Below are positions 1 through 5,573 of a DNA stretch of 5,923 bases, one piece after another. The stretch's first letter is position 1, and each line of letters begins with the position of its first letter. The notes beneath the pieces are model-generated. The model saw only the letters and a program-made list of their open reading frames with translations. It did no database searches and was not told the origin of the DNA. The DNA is from Lachnospiraceae bacterium UBA7109 (GTDB taxonomy: Bacteria; Bacillota; Clostridia; Lachnospirales; Lachnospiraceae), in contig DKYD01000059.1 of the NCBI GenBank assembly GCA_002492335.1, forward strand, positions 1 through 5,923. Direction: 5' to 3'. A program made the translations under genes and the position numbers.

Positions 1-260
1 GCTGGCTTAATATCAGATACAGCGGCTTTGAGAGGCTGGCAGCAGTGGCAGCCTTAAAACTGCGCCCATTCCAGCAAAAGGGAGTTTACAAGGCGGGCGC
101 ACTCTGGTATAGTGAGGGTAGCACATCTGCTGTATTTCATTCTGTATAGTTAAATTCTACAAAATACCCACTACATTCCAATTAGTAAATATGCCGAAAG
201 TGAAAAATTGTTCAAAAAAAGGTTGAAATTTTTAATCTCTGAGGAGGTGGATGAAGATGT
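1..260. other. Left-edge region without a recognisable gene
   Basis: I can assign no gene here. The first 120 bases are visibly richer in G+C than the following 120. On the + strand one frame is open from the window edge (base 3) to a TAG at 147-149, giving 48 residues that end in ...STSAVFHSV. It could be the tail of a gene that starts outside the window, but I do not recognise it. On the - strand an open frame also crosses the same bases, so neither has clear coding support. Bases 150-240 are AT-rich and appear non-coding. A weak similarity (CCATTC, then GCAAAA a few bases later) is shared with bases 4465-4475, which hints at dispersed intergenic repeat material but is short enough to be chance. 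Confidence 0.25.
85..113 (+). promoter_or_regulatory. Possible sigma-A promoter (weak)
   Basis: TTTACA at 85-90 and TATAGT at 108-113 are separated by 17 bases, which is the ideal spacing for a housekeeping promoter. The spacer is unusually GC-rich and no gene starts shortly downstream, so this may be a chance match. If active, it would give a long leader ahead of the gene at 335. Confidence 0.27.
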
Positions 261-289
261 TTGACTTCCATGTGCCAATTTGGTATAAT
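261..289 (+). promoter_or_regulatory. Sigma-A promoter of the YihY-SLH operon
   Basis: TTGACT at 261-266 (one base from consensus) and a perfect TATAAT at 284-289 are separated by exactly 17 bases. Transcription should begin near 296, leaving a leader of about 40 bases before the ATG at 335. This is the best housekeeping promoter in the window and suggests that the downstream pair is expressed by the vegetative RNA polymerase. No operator-like palindrome is visible across it. Confidence 0.78.
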
Positions 290-334
290 GAATAATCTGA
301 ACAACTGGAAGCAGGAGACGGATGCAGGGAAATC

Positions 335-1174
335 ATGAAAAAAGCAAAGAAACTGACAAAAGAGATAATAGATATATTTGTGGAGACGGGAAATCATCAT
401 GTGGGCGCCTATGCAGCGCAGTCTGCATATTTTTTTATACTTTGTATGATTCCGATTATCCTGATTCTGCTTACGATGGTAAAATATACACCGATTACAA
501 AGGCAGACATTATGACAGCGGTCATTCAGGTTTTCCCGACAACTGTTGATGATACGATGACTTCTATCATAAATGAGGTATATAATCACTCTGTAGGAAT
601 TCTTTCGATTACAGTTGTAGTGGCATTATGGTCAGCAGGAAAAGGTGTGCTTTCCTTAAGTACCGGACTGAACTGTGTGTATAAATGCCAGGAGACACGT
701 AATTATCTGTATCTCCGGCTGCGGGCGACTCTTTATACAGTACTGTTTATACTTGTGATCGTACTGCTTCTGGTGTTGTCCGTATTTGGCAATAGTCTGA
801 GTATATTTATCGAAAGACATATTCCGATTGTTTCAGGTGTGGCCAATAGCCTGATGGAAGCGAGGACGATTATTACACCGGCGGTTCTGGTTCTGTTCTG
901 GCTGCTTGTGTATAAGTTTCTTCCTAACCGGAAGGTGAAAATGATAAAGCAGCTTCCGGGCGCTGTGTTTGCGACAGTAGGATGGATGGCTGTTTCCTGG
1001 GTGTTTTCTGTATATCTGGATATTTTTGAAGGCTTTAGCAGTATGTATGGAAGCCTGACAACGATCGTACTTATTATGTTGTGGCTGTATTTCTGTATGT
1101 ATAGTGTTCTGCTGGGGGCAGAGGTAAATGTCCTGGCTTATGATAAGATTTTTGCAGGAGGGAAAGAAATATGA
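335..1174 (+). CDS. YihY/BrkB-family integral membrane protein
   Basis: The product is a 279-residue polytopic membrane protein of the YihY/virulence factor BrkB family, formerly mislabelled ribonuclease BN. Its biochemical role is not established; a transporter or envelope function is usually supposed. Six hydrophobic segments can be seen at about residues 29-49, 87-107, 131-152, 177-196, 208-228 and 241-262. The family signatures are present: the early HHVGAYAAQSAYFFILCMIP stretch leading into the first membrane segment, and the late YGSLTTIVLIMLWLY block followed by LLGAEVN. The length is normal for the family, so the gene looks intact. The start at 335 has AGGGA at 326-330, a rather short spacing, and is preceded by a strong promoter. 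Its stop codon overlaps the next start as ATGA, so the SLH-protein gene is translationally coupled to it. The family call is firm; any specific function is not. Confidence 0.93.
   Translation: MKKAKKLTKEIIDIFVETGNHHVGAYAAQSAYFFILCMIPIILILLTMVKYTPITKADIMTAVIQVFPTTVDDTMTSIINEVYNHSVGILSITVVVALWSAGKGVLSLSTGLNCVYKCQETRNYLYLRLRATLYTVLFILVIVLLLVLSVFGNSLSIFIERHIPIVSGVANSLMEARTIITPAVLVLFWLLVYKFLPNRKVKMIKQLPGAVFATVGWMAVSWVFSVYLDIFEGFSSMYGSLTTIVLIMLWLYFCMYSVLLGAEVNVLAYDKIFAGGKEI
1156..1162 (+). promoter_or_regulatory. Ribosome binding site inside the yihY-like gene
   Basis: AGGAGGG lies eight bases before the ATG at 1171 and within the last codons of the upstream gene. It fixes the start of the SLH protein, whose signal peptide follows at once, and makes coupled translation through the ATGA overlap likely. 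Confidence 0.8.
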
Positions 1175-2496
1175 AAAAGGTAAAATGTGGAATGGCATTA
1201 TTTCTGGCAACGCTGTTGTTAACTTCGGCATTTCAGCCGCTGGAGGTATCGGCAAAGGAGTATGGAGACTATATCTATACTGTGTTTTCAGGGGACACAG
1301 TAGGGATCTATAATTATACAGGCTCTGAGAAGAATCTTGTCATTCCGTCAGAGATCGAAGGTAAAAAGGTAACTCTTATTGAAGATTTGCTGATGAAGGC
1401 GGCAGGAGAAGGACAGCTCATCGTTGGAAGTGATAATTTAGAATCTGTGGAGATTCCAGATAGTGTTGAAACAGTTAGAAGTGGGTGCTTTGAGAACTGC
1501 CCGAACCTAAAGCGTGTATACCTGTCAGCGAATTTAAAATCTATTCAGTGTGATGTGTTTAAAAAATGCACTTCCCTGAATGATATCAATACAGAAAATA
1601 TTACGGTGGTAGATTATAATGCTTTTGAAGACTGTATGAGCTTGACAGATCTGAATCTTGAGAGTGTGGGAGTGATTGGTGTTGGTGCATTTCGTAATTG
1701 TGTAAATCTGGAAAGAGTGGTATTGGGAAATCATACGGAGATAGATGAGGATGCTTTTACAAATTGCCCGAAACTCAAGAAACTGTATTTTTTGAAAGGA
1801 TTGGAGTTTATTGATGACAAGCTTCCGGATGAGTGCAGCAATCTGACAGATATTTATTTTGAGGGAACACAAGAGGAATGGAATAAGGTCATATCAACTC
1901 AGACGGCAGAAAAATTAAAAGGGGTGACCGTACATTATAATCATCCTGCTTTTTATGATGTAAATGAAACAGACTGGTTTTATCATTCCGTACAATATGT
2001 GAATGATAAGAGCCTGATGACCGGATTAAACCGTACAACGTTTGGAGCCGGACAGCCGCTTGCCCGGGCACAGTTTGCAGTGATTCTTCACCGTATCAAT
2101 GGTGAACCAAAGATGGAATATATGGACAGATTTAAGGATGTGCCGAAAGGAGAATGGTATACAGATGCAGTTCTGTGGGCGGCAAGCAACGGGATTGTAA
2201 ATGGATACGATGATACAGGTCTGTTTGGAACGGCAGATAATATTAACCGGGAGCAGATGGCAGTGATGATGTACCGGTATGCGAAGTATAAAGGATATGA
2301 TATCAGCAAGCAGGCAGATTTCAGCAGATTTACAGATGCAGCATCCGTAAGCGGTTTTGCGTCAGATGCGATGAAGTGGGCGGTCGGAAATGAGATCATT
2401 ACCGGAAAGGACGGGACGATGCTTGACCCACAGGGAGATGCAGTACGTGCAGAATGTGCAACGATTATCATGAGATTTGTTGAGAAATATGAGTAG
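1171..2496 (+). CDS. Secreted BspA-like LRR protein with three SLH domains
   Basis: This 441-residue protein is exported and probably held non-covalently on the cell wall. Residues 1-28 form a signal peptide: a KK start, a hydrophobic run ALFLATLLLTSA, and a likely cut after VSA. Residues about 88-235 carry BspA-type leucine-rich repeats, recognised by the recurring pattern AF-x2-C-x2-L-x-x-(L/V/I) in units such as CFENCPNLKRV, AFEDCMSLTDL and AFTNCPKLKKL, and by a capping YFEGTQEEWNKV. Three surface-layer homology domains follow at about 261-312, 320-373 and 384-441, with the diagnostic LARAQFAVILHR, INREQMAVMMYRY and VRAECATIIMRF motifs. SLH triplets normally bind pyruvylated secondary wall polymer; LRR_5 proteins often mediate adhesion, but no ligand can be inferred. 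The gene overlaps the membrane-protein gene by four bases and is closed by a strong terminator, so the two form one operon. The domain calls are secure. Confidence 0.95.
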   Translation: MKKVKCGMALFLATLLLTSAFQPLEVSAKEYGDYIYTVFSGDTVGIYNYTGSEKNLVIPSEIEGKKVTLIEDLLMKAAGEGQLIVGSDNLESVEIPDSVETVRSGCFENCPNLKRVYLSANLKSIQCDVFKKCTSLNDINTENITVVDYNAFEDCMSLTDLNLESVGVIGVGAFRNCVNLERVVLGNHTEIDEDAFTNCPKLKKLYFLKGLEFIDDKLPDECSNLTDIYFEGTQEEWNKVISTQTAEKLKGVTVHYNHPAFYDVNETDWFYHSVQYVNDKSLMTGLNRTTFGAGQPLARAQFAVILHRINGEPKMEYMDRFKDVPKGEWYTDAVLWAASNGIVNGYDDTGLFGTADNINREQMAVMMYRYAKYKGYDISKQADFSRFTDAASVSGFASDAMKWAVGNEIITGKDGTMLDPQGDAVRAECATIIMRFVEKYE

Positions 2497-2507
2497 TATA
2501 TGAGTGA
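2489..2507 (+). repeat. 19-nt direct repeat, copy 1
   Basis: The sequence ATGAGTAGTATATGAGTGA is found here and again, exactly, at 4299-4317. This copy includes the last codon and TAG stop of the SLH-protein gene and ends one base before the terminator stem. The second copy also sits just before a terminator stem but lies outside any gene. Confidence 0.9.
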
Positions 2508-2508
2508 C

Positions 2509-2554
2509 AAAAAGGGGCTGTCGCACTGAGTGATTAGTGCGACAGCCCCTTTTT
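2509..2554 (+). terminator. Strong rho-independent terminator, probably bidirectional
   Basis: A perfect 19-bp inverted repeat (2509-2527 with 2536-2554) encloses an 8-base loop. The stem has a GC-rich core, GGGGCTGTCGCACT, flanked by five A on one side and five T on the other. The T run ends the SLH operon; the A run would serve as a U tract on the opposite strand. It insulates the sigma-factor operon from upstream transcription. Confidence 0.95.
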
Positions 2555-2582
2555 ATAAAACTTATGAAATATTAAATTTTTC

Positions 2583-2611
2583 TGCACCAAAACAGACATG
2601 TAATTCGTCTA
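2583..2611 (+). promoter_or_regulatory. Putative ECF-type promoter of the sigma/anti-sigma operon
   Basis: TGCACC at 2583-2588 and CGTCTA at 2606-2611 are separated by 17 bases and followed by ATAA. ECF promoters of Firmicutes commonly have a TGxAAC-like -35 and a CGTC or CGTA -10 at about this spacing; here the -35 departs at one base. No good sigma-A promoter is present between the preceding terminator and the gene, so self-activation by the encoded ECF factor is the natural reading. This is inferred from the motif and position only. Confidence 0.58.
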
Positions 2612-2636
2612 ATAAGTGTAAAGCAAAATATAAGAG

Positions 2637-2646
2637 AAGGAGGTGA
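2637..2646 (+). promoter_or_regulatory. Strong ribosome binding site that selects a TTG start
   Basis: AAGGAGGTGA matches the 16S rRNA anti-Shine-Dalgarno end over ten bases and leaves six bases before the TTG at 2653. An in-frame GTG at 2659 is a less well spaced alternative. No ATG in this frame precedes the conserved sigma region. Confidence 0.8.
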
Positions 2647-2652
2647 GGTGTA

Positions 2653-3147
2653 TTGGATGTGTTTTTGGTAAAAAGAGCAAAACAGGGAGATGGAGAAGCG
2701 TTTATTTCTCTCATAGAAAAGTACAAAAATGCGCTTTATAAAGTGGCAAAAGGGTATTTTAGAGATGAGGAAGATGTTGCAGATGTTATGCAGGATACGA
2801 TTCTTTCAGCATATGAGCATATAGGAGAGCTGAAAACGGTATCGTATTTTAAGACGTGGATAACCAGAATTCTCATAAACCACTGCAATGATTTATTAAA
2901 AGAAAAGAGACGTTTAAAATTTGTAAGCAGTATACCAGAACAGGAGGCAGAGCCAGAGGACAACATGAGAGAATTTTATGAACTTTTAGAAGGACTTCCG
3001 GAGGGAGACCGTATCATATTTCTGTTGTATTATGGAGAAGGATTTAATACAAGAGAGATAGGGGATATTCTGGAACTGAATGAAAATACCGTGAAGAGCA
3101 GGCTGAGAAGAGGAAGAAAGAAGCTGGAGCAGGCAATCTGTTGTTAA
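2653..3147 (+). CDS. ECF-subfamily RNA polymerase sigma factor
   Basis: A 164-residue sigma-70-family factor of the extracytoplasmic function type, of ordinary length for that group. Region 2 spans about residues 16-86, with the core-binding and -10-melting stretch FRDEEDVADVMQDTILSAYE and a following YFKTWITRILINHCND. Region 4 spans about 108-160 and contains the helix-turn-helix FNTREIGDILELNENTVKSR ending in a basic LRRGRKKLE. The acidic linker near residues 97-105 separates the two; region 1.1 and region 3 are absent, as expected. The start is TTG, chosen because of its near-perfect ribosome binding site. The stop codon TAA shares bases with the ribosome binding site of the next gene, 12 bases upstream of its ATG. 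With the adjoining membrane protein it forms a classic sigma/anti-sigma pair. The signal sensed and the regulon are unknown. It resembles the SigV/SigW-like ECF factors, but subgroup assignment would need a comparison. Confidence 0.95.
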   Translation: MDVFLVKRAKQGDGEAFISLIEKYKNALYKVAKGYFRDEEDVADVMQDTILSAYEHIGELKTVSYFKTWITRILINHCNDLLKEKRRLKFVSSIPEQEAEPEDNMREFYELLEGLPEGDRIIFLLYYGEGFNTREIGDILELNENTVKSRLRRGRKKLEQAICC

Positions 3148-3159
3148 GGAGGAAAATAT

Positions 3160-4272
3160 ATGATGTTATATGAAAAACATATAAAAAACATTTTAAAACA
3201 AAAGATAGAAATATCAGATATTGTAAGTAGGAGAATAGGTGATACTTATCATATAGTAAGAGAAGATTCGAATACTGTGGAAAGACCGGTGAAGCGCAGA
3301 AAAGTCTCATATGCAGCAGCTGTACTTGCGGCGGTTCTTTGTATTGGTATTCCCGGAGGCGTCTATGCGGCTGTAGAAATGGATTTCTTTGAAAATATGT
3401 TTGGAAACGGAACAAAGCAGTCGGTTGATGCGAGTGTGCAAACCATTTCTAATGGTAAAGGGCAAAATGTAGAAGTAACATTACCAGCGCATGAATATGT
3501 TACGGTTGATAAGTCAAGAGCAGAAGAACTGATTGGCAAATATGTTATGGATACACCGATTGTAAAGAAGATGGGGGAGCATACACTGTGTGTCGAGGGA
3601 GTTGCTTATGACAGAAATGGCATGCTTATGTCATTTACAATAGAAAGAGAGGGCGGTGTCACCGCGCTGGCTGGAGATAATGAAACAAACCGTACGAAAG
3701 GTGCATATTTTACTGAAAATTCAGATTTTTATTTCCATGTGGAAAGTAAAGCAGGCATCGCAGGTTATGAAAATATTTATGTTGATACACAAAAGAGTAC
3801 GGATGAAAAATGGTACTGCTATAGTTATATCCTCTGGGAAGAAACACTTTCTGATGCAGATGTACCGCAGCTGATTATTGATAACTATCCGGTTGTTCGT
3901 AAAGATCTGAAGGAAGATTCTGATATACGGACCGAGACTCTGGAGTTGGGAGTAAAGGGACAGATTCCGGTTCAGAGGATTGATATGGGAGAACAGGGAT
4001 ATCTGGAATATTCACCAATTTCTCTCAGGGTAGATATGGCAAAAGGAATGGGACTTTCTCAAACAGAGGCACAGGATCCATATTATCTGGAAAGGATAGA
4101 GATAAAATACAAAGATGGAAGCAGTTATATTGTTGCGGACAAAGAGAATCATATTGAGAGCAGCGGTTATGTGTGCGGAATAGATACATGGTATAAAGTG
4201 GCGTTTGACCGACTGGTGGATACGGATGAGATAAAAGAGATTGTTGTAAACGGAGTGACATTCCGTAAGTAA
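3160..4272 (+). CDS. DUF4179-type single-pass membrane protein, putative anti-sigma factor
   Basis: A 370-residue type II-like membrane protein. A cytoplasmic segment of about 50 residues ends in the basic KRRKVS, followed by one membrane helix at about 50-72 (YAAAVLAAVLCIGIPGGVYA) and then a large extracellular part that starts with MDFFENMFGN. This arrangement and wording match proteins with a DUF4179 domain, which in Firmicutes are regularly encoded directly after ECF sigma genes. The natural inference is that the cytoplasmic tail holds the sigma factor inactive and the outer domain senses an envelope signal. The C-terminal part (about 265-370) has alternating beta-type sequence ending in IKEIVVNGVTF, as in other members. 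AAGGAGG at 3146-3152 lies seven bases before the start; a second ATG follows at once, so the true start may be one codon later. No zinc-binding HxxxCxxC motif of the ZAS type is seen. Membership is fairly firm, anti-sigma activity is inferred. Confidence 0.85.
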   Translation: MMLYEKHIKNILKQKIEISDIVSRRIGDTYHIVREDSNTVERPVKRRKVSYAAAVLAAVLCIGIPGGVYAAVEMDFFENMFGNGTKQSVDASVQTISNGKGQNVEVTLPAHEYVTVDKSRAEELIGKYVMDTPIVKKMGEHTLCVEGVAYDRNGMLMSFTIEREGGVTALAGDNETNRTKGAYFTENSDFYFHVESKAGIAGYENIYVDTQKSTDEKWYCYSYILWEETLSDADVPQLIIDNYPVVRKDLKEDSDIRTETLELGVKGQIPVQRIDMGEQGYLEYSPISLRVDMAKGMGLSQTEAQDPYYLERIEIKYKDGSSYIVADKENHIESSGYVCGIDTWYKVAFDRLVDTDEIKEIVVNGVTFRK

Positions 4273-4298
4273 AAGTGAGAGAAAACAGGCATACTATA

Positions 4299-4317
4299 AT
4301 GAGTAGTATATGAGTGA
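4299..4317 (+). repeat. 19-nt direct repeat, copy 2
   Basis: An exact copy of the 19 bases at 2489-2507, here 26 bases after the anti-sigma stop and 6 bases before the core of the next terminator stem. Its first two bases complete a TATAAT (4295-4300), but no matching -35 lies upstream. Read in the frame of the first copy, the bases before it end in ...YYNE-stop, compared with ...EKYE-stop of the SLH protein. Confidence 0.9.
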
Positions 4318-4357
4318 TCATATGGGCTTTCGAAATTTTTCGGAAGCCCTTTATGAT
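4317..4357 (+). terminator. Rho-independent terminator of the sigma/anti-sigma operon
   Basis: GGGCTTTCGA (4324-4333) pairs with TCGGAAGCCC (4340-4349) with one G-T wobble around a 6-base loop. An outer ATCATA/TATGAT pairing (4317-4322 with 4352-4357) extends the stem. The T tract after the core is short (TTTATGATTAT), so it is probably weaker than the terminator at 2509. Confidence 0.7.
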
Positions 4358-4405
4358 TATATGGAATAGCTATGAGCGTAGTTATGAGGTGTTTTCAGAT
4401 TATAC

Positions 4406-4434
4406 TTGTCAAGACAACTACAATGTGTTAGCAT
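4406..4434 (+). promoter_or_regulatory. Probable promoter ahead of the palindromic region and rpn-like gene
   Basis: TTGTCA at 4406-4411 and TAGCAT at 4429-4434 are separated by 17 bases. The neighbourhood resembles the T-box promoter at 5521: both have TATAC just before the -35 and share TGTGTTAG at the -10. A transcript would begin near 4441 and read through the hairpin-rich stretch into the Rpn-family reading frame. Confidence 0.5.
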
Positions 4435-4454
4435 ATTAAGCAAATCATACAGTT

Positions 4455-4590
4455 CAGCCCACGCCATTCGCAAAACGCACCTGCGGTGCTTCTTCGCTGC
4501 TACGCAGCTATTTTTGCTCATAAACGGGCGTTCCGCTCATGCCCCATAAGATGCGCTCATTCATGCAAGCATGATGCGCTCATCTTACAG
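4455..4590. repeat. GC-rich palindrome-dense element
   Basis: This stretch is not coding in any convincing frame and differs in composition from its AT-rich flanks. It holds several short inverted repeats: GCACC-TGC-GGTGC (4477-4489), GCTGC-TAC-GCAGC (4496-4508), a GGGC/GCCC pair (4526-4529 with 4541-4544), and a large imperfect hairpin at 4547-4587 with outer TAAGATG/CATCTTA arms and an inner CATGC-AA-GCATG. The right edge of the large hairpin coincides with the point where homology to the Rpn family begins. It may be a REP-like or miniature mobile repeat; dispersal in the genome cannot be judged from one copy. Confidence 0.6.
4550..4583 (+). repeat. 11-nt direct repeat inside the palindrome
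   Basis: GATGCGCTCAT occurs at 4550-4560 and 4573-4583, a period of 23 bases. Each copy is itself a mini-hairpin (ATG-CGCT-CAT), so the segment can fold either as three small hairpins or as one long one. Confidence 0.85.
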
Positions 4591-4598
4591 ACCGTTTT

Positions 4599-5405
4599 TT
4601 GTTTGATGAAGTAGTGGAGGACTTGCAGGTACATCAGGATATACTCAGTATTATATTCAGTCGGGAGATTCCATTGCTTACGAAGAACGAGACGGAAAAG
4701 GAATTGAGAGTGTCGCCGCAGGTTCGTTCTATTCGGATGGACGTCTTTTCCATGGATGAAGAGCAGACGATCTATAATACGGAGATGCAGGATAAAAAGA
4801 GAGATGACCTGGCAAAGAGAAGCCGGTATTATCAGGCATTGCTGGATACGAACCTGCTGGAGCCGGGGATACCGGATTATAATCTGCTGAATACAACGTA
4901 TATTATTCTGATTACCACCTTTGATTTGTTTGGTTATGGAAGATATCAGTATACGTTTGAAGCAAGATGCAAGGAAGAACCGGAGTGCGTGCTGGAGGAT
5001 AAGGCGGTAAGGGTTTTCCTGAACACCAAAGGAAAGAATGATGGTGAAGTGTCAGAAGAACTGGTGAATTTTCTGCATTATGTAGAGCATACAACTGATG
5101 TGGCAGCAGAGAATTCAGGAAGTGAACGGATTCAGCGTATACATAGCCGGGTACGTAAGGTGAAAGCGAGCGAAGAAGTGGGAGTGAAGTATATGCAGGC
5201 ATGGGAAGAGAAGTACTATGAGCGTGAAGAAGGAAGAGAAGAGGGAATAAAACAAGGAAGAGAGGAAGGGGAAAGAACAGGACGAACAAAAGGAATCCTT
5301 CTTGCAAAGAAAGTTTTCAGGCTTGCGTCAGAAGGCGTTCAGGCAGAGAAAATTGCAGAAGAATGTGGTGTGACAGAGGAGCAGGTGTTAGAAATATTGA
5401 GATAA
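4599..5405 (+). CDS. Rpn-family PD-(D/E)XK nuclease / putative transposase, probably 5'-truncated
   Basis: The frame gives 268 residues of the Rpn (recombination-promoting nuclease) / 'PD-(D/E)XK nuclease family transposase' group, whose members nick or cut DNA and act in recombination. The nuclease core is visible: RSIRMDVF with Asp48, then TEMQ with Glu62 and Gln64, followed by AKRSRYYQALLD and YIILITTFDLFGYGRYQYTFEARC. A charged EREEGREEGIKQGREEGERTG stretch at about 208-228, typical of the family, precedes a C-terminal helical part with KIAEECGVTEEQVLEIL. Homology extends upstream: the bases from 4584 read LTDRFLFDEVVEDL, the usual family beginning, but an in-frame TGA lies at 4572-4574 and no ATG or GTG intervenes. 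The TTG at 4599 is the only candidate start before the core, and it has no ribosome binding site. The first dozen or so residues therefore seem lost at the edge of the palindromic element. The gene may be a pseudogene although the catalytic core is intact. Confidence 0.82.
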   Translation: MFDEVVEDLQVHQDILSIIFSREIPLLTKNETEKELRVSPQVRSIRMDVFSMDEEQTIYNTEMQDKKRDDLAKRSRYYQALLDTNLLEPGIPDYNLLNTTYIILITTFDLFGYGRYQYTFEARCKEEPECVLEDKAVRVFLNTKGKNDGEVSEELVNFLHYVEHTTDVAAENSGSERIQRIHSRVRKVKASEEVGVKYMQAWEEKYYEREEGREEGIKQGREEGERTGRTKGILLAKKVFRLASEGVQAEKIAEECGVTEEQVLEILR

Positions 5406-5432
5406 ATGTTTCAAAAGGTTCAACGATTGAGT

Positions 5433-5464
5433 AGCTAAGTTTTATAAGAAGTGCTTTGCTTTTT
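5433..5464 (+). terminator. Weak candidate terminator after the rpn-like gene
   Basis: AGCTAAG (5433-5439) can pair with CTTTGCT (5454-5460) at six of seven positions around a 14-base loop, followed by a short T run. The stem is AT-rich and its loop large, so it may not function. Confidence 0.28.
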
Positions 5465-5520
5465 CAAGATGTCCGTTTGGAAGCTTTGTGAAATAACCCT
5501 GTCGTGTGGGATTTTTATAC

Positions 5521-5548
5521 TTGACAAGGAATCTGATTGTGTTAGAAT
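5521..5548 (+). promoter_or_regulatory. Promoter of the T-box leader
   Basis: A consensus TTGACA (5521-5526) is followed after 16 bases by TAGAAT (5543-5548), with a TGT immediately before it forming an extended -10. Initiation near 5555 would place the whole T-box in the transcript. Confidence 0.78.
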
Positions 5549-5573
5549 GGTTAGGAATAAGTGAATAAATAAA

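Noticed and set aside
322..549. Alternative + strand frame starting at an ATG with AGGAG upstream (75 residues)
   Set aside because: It overlaps the YihY-family gene out of frame, shows no membrane or domain pattern, and its composition is that of a shadow of the real gene.
833..1255. 140-residue - strand open frame
   Set aside because: Antisense to the last third of the YihY-family gene and the start of the SLH-protein gene; low-complexity H/P/I content, no ribosome binding site of note.
2088..2510. 140-residue - strand open frame over the SLH domains
   Set aside because: It is the reverse of strongly conserved SLH coding sequence and runs into the terminator stem.
4295..4300. TATAAT just before the second 19-nt repeat
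   Set aside because: No -35-like hexamer lies 15-19 bases upstream and a terminator follows at once.
4477..4587. CRISPR-like array suggested by repeated short palindromes
   Set aside because: Only one 11-base unit is repeated, twice, with a 12-base gap; there are no regular spacers and no cas genes.
4912..5307. - strand frame rich in Leu, Phe and Pro that looks membrane-like
   Set aside because: The apparent hydrophobic run is the complement of the repetitive GAA/GGA codons of the charged EREEGREEG stretch in the Rpn-family gene.
4599..5405. Complete insertion sequence around the 'putative transposase' gene
   Set aside because: Rpn-family proteins are not usually carried on classical IS elements, and no terminal inverted repeats or target-site duplications flanking the gene could be found.
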